Source: Streptomyces sp. ISL-96
GTDB lineage: Bacteria > Actinomycetota > Actinomycetes > Streptomycetales > Streptomycetaceae
Length of the DNA stretch: 64,000 nucleotides
Direction of reading: 5' to 3'
Assembly: GCF_018614035.1 (NCBI RefSeq)
Contig: NZ_JAGGPA010000055.1
Coordinates: forward strand, 1 to 64,000
Part shown: piece by piece, positions 60,441 to 64,000 of the stretch
How the letters are laid out: every line of letters begins with the position of its first letter
Position numbering within the stretch: the stretch's first letter is position 1
Notes under the pieces: generated by a model
What the model saw: only the letters and a program-made list of their open reading frames with translations
Told to the model about the DNA's origin: nothing
The model's database searches: none
Made by a program: the position numbers and the translations under genes

Positions 60441-60839
60441 ATGACCATGACTGATCCGATCGCGGACATGCTGACTCGTCTGCGTAACGCGAACTCGGCG
60501 TACCACGACACCGTGGCTATGCCGCACAGCAAGATCAAGTCGCACATCGCGGAGATCCTCCAGCAGGAGGGCTTCATCACTGGCTGGAAGGTCGAGGACG
60601 CCGAAGTTGGCAAGTCCCTCGTCCTCGAGCTGAAGTTCGGCCCGAACCGTGAGCGCTCCATTGCGGGCATCAAGCGGATCTCGAAGCCGGGTCTGCGCGT
60701 TTACGCGAAGTCCACCAACCTGCCGAAGGTCCTCGGCGGCCTGGGCGTGGCAATCATCTCCACGTCCCACGGTCTCCTGACCGGCCAGCAGGCAGGCAAG
60801 AAGGGCGTAGGTGGGGAAGTCCTCGCCTACGTCTGGTAG
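60441..60839 (+). CDS. rpsH: 30S ribosomal protein S8
   Basis: A 132-residue 16S central-domain protein: MTDPIADMLTRLRNANSAYHD and ISTSHGLLTGQQAGKKGVGGEVLAYVW. An ATG six bases downstream is equally possible (MTMT at the start). S8 represses the spc operon in enterobacteria. Confidence 0.96.
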   Translation: MTMTDPIADMLTRLRNANSAYHDTVAMPHSKIKSHIAEILQQEGFITGWKVEDAEVGKSLVLELKFGPNRERSIAGIKRISKPGLRVYAKSTNLPKVLGGLGVAIISTSHGLLTGQQAGKKGVGGEVLAYVW

Positions 60840-60860
60840 TCGGGAACGGAGGAAAAGCTA

Positions 60861-61400
60861 ATGTCGCGAATCGGCAAGCTCCCCATCCAGGTTCCCGCCG
60901 GTGTGGACGTCACCATCGATGGCCGCACGGTCGCGGTGAAGGGCCCCAAGGGTTCCCTCTCGCACACCGTCGCCGCGCCGATCGAGGTCACCAAGGGCGA
61001 GGACGGCACCCTCTCGGTGCTGCGCCCCAACGACGAGCGTCAGAACAAGGCCCTCCACGGCCTGTCCCGCACGCTGGTGGCGAACATGATCACCGGCGTG
61101 ACCACGGGTTACACGAAGGCGCTCGAGATCAGCGGTGTCGGTTACCGCGTCCAGGCGAAGGGCTCCAACCTGGAGTTCGCCCTGGGCTACAGCCACCCGA
61201 TCGTCGTTGAGGCCCCCGAGGGCATCACCTTCAAGGTCGAGTCGCCCACGAAGCTCAGCGTCGAGGGCATCGACAAGCAGAAGGTCGGCGAGGTCGCCGC
61301 TAACATCCGCAAGCTGCGGAAGCCCGACCCGTACAAGGCCAAGGGCGTCAAGTACGCCGGCGAGGTTATCCGCCGCAAGGTTGGAAAGGCGGGCAAGTAA
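60861..61400 (+). CDS. rplF: 50S ribosomal protein L6
   Basis: A 179-residue two-domain protein near the sarcin-ricin loop. MSRIGKLPIQVPAGVDVTID, GYTKALEISGVGYRVQAKG and the C-terminal GIDKQKVGEVAANIRKLRKPDPYKAKG are family marks. GGAGG ribosome-binding site. Confidence 0.97.
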   Translation: MSRIGKLPIQVPAGVDVTIDGRTVAVKGPKGSLSHTVAAPIEVTKGEDGTLSVLRPNDERQNKALHGLSRTLVANMITGVTTGYTKALEISGVGYRVQAKGSNLEFALGYSHPIVVEAPEGITFKVESPTKLSVEGIDKQKVGEVAANIRKLRKPDPYKAKGVKYAGEVIRRKVGKAGK

Positions 61401-61403
61401 GCC

Positions 61404-61787
61404 ATGGCATACGGTGTAAAGATCGCCAAGGGTGACGCGTACAAGCGCGCTGCCATCAAGCGCCGCCACATCCGCGTCCGCAAGCACGTCTCCGGTACGC
61501 CGGAGCGTCCTCGCCTGGTCGTGACGCGCTCCAACCGCAACATCGTGGCTCAGGTCATCGACGACATCGCGGGCCACACGCTCGCGTCGGCGTCGACCCT
61601 GGACGCCTCGATCCGCGGCGGAGAGGCCGACAAGAGCGCCCAGGCCCAGCAGGTCGGCGCGCTTGTCGCCGAGCGTGCCAAGGCTGCCGGCGTCGAGGCC
61701 GTCGTGTTCGACCGTGGTGGCAACAGGTACGCCGGGCGCATTGCCGCTCTGGCTGACGCCGCCCGCGAAGCCGGGCTGAAGTTCTAA
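61404..61787 (+). CDS. rplR: 50S ribosomal protein L18
   Basis: A 127-residue 5S rRNA-binding protein: RRHIRVRKHVSGTPERPRLVVTRSN, then VVFDRGGNRYAGRIAALADAAREAGLKF. Three bases after rplF. Confidence 0.97.
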   Translation: MAYGVKIAKGDAYKRAAIKRRHIRVRKHVSGTPERPRLVVTRSNRNIVAQVIDDIAGHTLASASTLDASIRGGEADKSAQAQQVGALVAERAKAAGVEAVVFDRGGNRYAGRIAALADAAREAGLKF

Positions 61788-61833
61788 GCCCCGGTTCCGG
61801 GACTAACGGACGTAACAGAGAGAGGTAAATCCA

Positions 61834-62439
61834 ATGGCTGGACCCCAGCGCCGCGGAAGCGGTGCCGGTGGCGGCGAGCGGCGGGACCGGAAGGGTCGCG
61901 ACGGTGGCGCTGCCGCCGAGAAGACCGCTTACGTTGAGCGCGTTGTCGCGATCAACCGCGTTGCCAAGGTTGTCAAGGGTGGTCGCCGCTTCAGCTTCAC
62001 CGCGCTGGTCGTGGTGGGCGACGGTGACGGCACTGTAGGCGTCGGATACGGCAAGGCCAAGGAAGTTCCCGCGGCCATTGCCAAGGGCGTTGAAGAGGCC
62101 AAGAAGAGCTTCTTCAAGGTTCCGCGCATCCAGGGCACCATCCCTCACCCGATTCAGGGCGAGAAGGCCGCGGGCGTCGTTCTGCTCAAGCCGGCTTCCC
62201 CCGGTACCGGCGTTATCGCCGGTGGCCCGGTGCGTGCTGTGCTCGAGTGCGCCGGCGTTCACGACATCCTGTCGAAGTCGCTCGGCTCGTCGAACCCGAT
62301 CAACATCGTGCACGCGACTGTGACGGCCCTCAAGGGTCTGCAGCGTCCCGAGGAGATCGCGGCTCGCCGTGGTCTGCCCCTCGAGGACGTGGCCCCCGCG
62401 GCCCTGCTCCGTGCTCGTGCTGCGGGAGCGGGTGCGTAA
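61834..62439 (+). CDS. rpsE: 30S ribosomal protein S5
   Basis: A 201-residue mRNA-entry-site protein. An Arg/Gly-rich N-terminal extension (MAGPQRRGSGAGGGERRDRK) precedes the dsRBD-like domain, ERVVAINRVAKVVKGGRRFSF, and GYGKAKEVPAAIAKGVEEAKK follows. Stop overlaps rpmD in TAATG. Confidence 0.97.
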   Translation: MAGPQRRGSGAGGGERRDRKGRDGGAAAEKTAYVERVVAINRVAKVVKGGRRFSFTALVVVGDGDGTVGVGYGKAKEVPAAIAKGVEEAKKSFFKVPRIQGTIPHPIQGEKAAGVVLLKPASPGTGVIAGGPVRAVLECAGVHDILSKSLGSSNPINIVHATVTALKGLQRPEEIAARRGLPLEDVAPAALLRARAAGAGA

Positions 62440-62621
62440 TGGCCCGTCTCCAGATCACGCAGACGAAGTCGTACATCGGCAGCAAGCAGAACCACCGCGA
62501 CACCCTGCGTTCGCTCGGGCTCAAGCGCCTGAACGACGTGGTTGTCAAGGAGGACCGCCCCGAGTTCCGCGGAATGGTTCACACCGTCCGCCACCTCGTG
62601 ACGGTTGAGGAGGTCGACTGA
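62439..62621 (+). CDS. rpmD: 50S ribosomal protein L30
   Basis: A 60-residue protein: MARLQITQTKSYIGSKQNHR, then LRSLGLKRLNDVVVKEDRPEFRGMV. Overlaps rpsE by one base and precedes rplO by one. Confidence 0.96.
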   Translation: MARLQITQTKSYIGSKQNHRDTLRSLGLKRLNDVVVKEDRPEFRGMVHTVRHLVTVEEVD

Positions 62622-62622
62622 C

Positions 62623-63078
62623 ATGGCGGAAAACAACCCGCTGAAGGTCCACAACCTCCGGCCCGCCCCGGGTGCCAAGACCGCCAAGACCCGTGTGGGT
62701 CGTGGCGAGGCGTCCAAGGGTAAGACCGCAGGTCGTGGCACCAAGGGCACCAAGGCCCGTTACCAGGTTCCGCAGCGCTTCGAGGGCGGGCAGATGCCCC
62801 TCCACATGCGTCTGCCGAAGCTCAAGGGCTTCCGGAACCCGTTCCGCACCGAGTACCAGGTCGTGAACCTGGACAAGCTCGCCGACCTCTACCCGCAGGG
62901 TGGAGAGGTCACGGTGGCCGATCTGGTCGCCAAGGGTGCGGTTCGTAAGAACGAACTCGTCAAGGTGCTCGGCGCCGGCGAGATCTCCGTGGCGCTGACG
63001 GTGACGGTTGACGCCGTTTCCGCCTCCGCCAAGGAGAAGATCGCTGCCGCTGGCGGCACCGTCACCGAGCTCGTCTGA
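62623..63078 (+). CDS. rplO: 50S ribosomal protein L15
   Basis: A 151-residue protein with the Gly/Lys-rich RNA-binding N-terminus (RPAPGAKTAKTRVGRGEASKGKTAGRGTKG) and the globular end KIAAAGGTVTELV. Start ATG after GAGGTCGACTGAC. A strong hairpin follows before secY. Confidence 0.96.
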   Translation: MAENNPLKVHNLRPAPGAKTAKTRVGRGEASKGKTAGRGTKGTKARYQVPQRFEGGQMPLHMRLPKLKGFRNPFRTEYQVVNLDKLADLYPQGGEVTVADLVAKGAVRKNELVKVLGAGEISVALTVTVDAVSASAKEKIAAAGGTVTELV

Positions 63079-63105
63079 GAGACGAGCCCGATGGCTTGAA
63101 CATCG

Positions 63106-63139
63106 ACCGGGGATGCCTCACATATGGGGCATCCCCGGT
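63106..63139 (+). terminator. Terminator-like hairpin between rplO and secY
   Basis: Perfect 12-base arms ACCGGGGATGCC and GGCATCCCCGGT with a 10-base loop, 28 bases after the rplO stop. It suggests that secY has its own promoter in the remaining 174 bases, where TTGACT at 63218 is a possible -35 box without a convincing -10. Confidence 0.75.
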
Positions 63140-63313
63140 TGGTCGTTCCAAGGGGGGCATCGTCGCCGGTATGGTGGCGTGCACCGTTAACTTCCGTGCG
63201 GTGCGTCCGCACGGCTTTTGACTGCTATTTGTTGCATTCGTTGTTCCGTCGGATTCGTCGATCCTCAATACCGTCACCTCTGACGCAGTAGCGCGGGGGT
63301 CGCAGGAGGCACC

Positions 63314-64000
63314 GTGCTCACCGCGTTCGCCCGGGCGTTCAAGACGCCCGACCTGCGCAAGAAGCTGCTCTTCACACTGGGCATCATCGTGCTGTACAGG
63401 CTCGGGGCCCATGTTCCGGTTCCCGGCGTCAACTACAAGAACGTGCAGATCTGTGTCGACTCGGCAGAGACGGGCGGGCTCTTCGGGCTCGTCAACCTCT
63501 TCAGCGGTGGCGCCCTGCTGCAGATCACGATCTTCGCGCTCGGCATCATGCCGTACATCACGGCGAGCATCATCCTCCAACTTCTGACCGTGGTGATCCC
63601 GCGACTGGAGGCCCTCAAGAAGGAGGGACAGTCCGGTACCGCCAAGATCACGCAGTACACGCGTTATCTGACGGTCGCCCTGGCCGTGCTGCAGGGCACC
63701 GGCCTGGTGGCCACCGCCCGTAACGGCGCCATCTTCCAGGGCTGTCAGGTCGCTGATCAGATCGTCCCGGACAAGTCCATCTTCATCACCCTGGTGATGG
63801 TCATCACGATGACCGCCGGCACCGCGGCCGTCATGTGGCTCGGTGAGCTCGTCACCGACCGCGGCATCGGCAACGGCATGTCGATCCTGATGTTCATCTC
63901 GATCGCCGCCGGCTTCCCGGGCGCCCTGTGGGCCATCAAGAAGCAGGGAGATCTCGCGAACGGCTGGATCGAGTTCGGTGTGGTGATCCTGGTCGGCTTC
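63314..64000 (+). CDS. secY: Protein translocase subunit SecY, N-terminal part (gene runs off the window)
   Basis: The first 229 codons of the translocon channel. GTG start with GGAGG ten bases upstream: VLTAFARAFKTPDLRKKLLF. Transmembrane helix 1 and the plug region (GVNYKNVQICVDSAETGGLFGLVNLFSGGAL) and TM2 (LGIMPYITASIILQLL) are recognisable; the window ends after about five helices. SecE is encoded 35 kb upstream in the same window. Confidence 0.96.
   Translation, partial: MLTAFARAFKTPDLRKKLLFTLGIIVLYRLGAHVPVPGVNYKNVQICVDSAETGGLFGLVNLFSGGALLQITIFALGIMPYITASIILQLLTVVIPRLEALKKEGQSGTAKITQYTRYLTVALAVLQGTGLVATARNGAIFQGCQVADQIVPDKSIFITLVMVITMTAGTAAVMWLGELVTDRGIGNGMSILMFISIAAGFPGALWAIKKQGDLANGWIEFGVVILVGF

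Noticed and set aside
63140..63313. Strong secY promoter
   Set aside because: TTGACT at 63218 lacks a convincing -10 box at 16-18 bases; other pairs have wrong spacing.

Overview
The window is high-GC DNA with many GTG starts and 4-bp start/stop overlaps. Gene content and order are those of a Streptomyces chromosome core. Pointers are a second, incomplete nuo cluster beside korA, an rpoB with a TTG start, rpmG-hadA-hadB next to murB, and a whiJ-like cassette (ATPase, XRE regulator, DUF397 protein) between the str and S10 operons. The species cannot be fixed from sequence alone. Protein names below rest on motifs and remembered family sequences; no searches were run.

Layout. 1-4253, minus strand: the 5' end of korA, a NarL-type response regulator and two paralogous sensor kinases. 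4433-14099, plus strand: nuoABCHIJKLMN, a ten-gene complex I-like cluster without nuoD, E, F or G. 14250-21460: htpX, a YccF protein, an APC transporter, a GlsB-like membrane protein, alkB-ogt (DNA alkylation repair), yajQ, tRNA-Tyr, an NAD(P)-binding protein and an amidohydrolase lacking key residues. 21673-28234: tRNA-Thr, tRNA-Met, rpmG, hadA-hadB, murB, a divergent oxidoreductase/TetR pair with two perfect palindromic operators, adenosine deaminase, an aminotransferase and tRNA-Trp.

28341-45150 is the transcription and translation block: secE-nusG, rplK-rplA, rplJ-rplL, rpoB-rpoC and rpsL-rpsG-fusA-tuf, punctuated by hairpins, promoters and probable ribosomal-protein leaders. RpoB and RpsL carry the wild-type (rifampicin- and streptomycin-sensitive) residues at the classical positions.

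45276-52881 is a short accessory island: a Tat-lipoprotein PIG-L deacetylase with a propeller-like C-terminus, an excalibur surface protein, a Uma2-family protein, an HTH protein, a whiJ-like cassette, and a frameshifted Rpn-type nuclease gene followed by a duplicated copy of its own 3' end. 53399-63078 is the S10-spc ribosomal protein operon (rpsJ to rplO), followed by the start of secY.

The most interesting non-coding signal is an identical 27-base hairpin element in the leaders of both rpsL (40729-40755) and rpsJ (53302-53328). It suggests shared control of the str and S10 operons.
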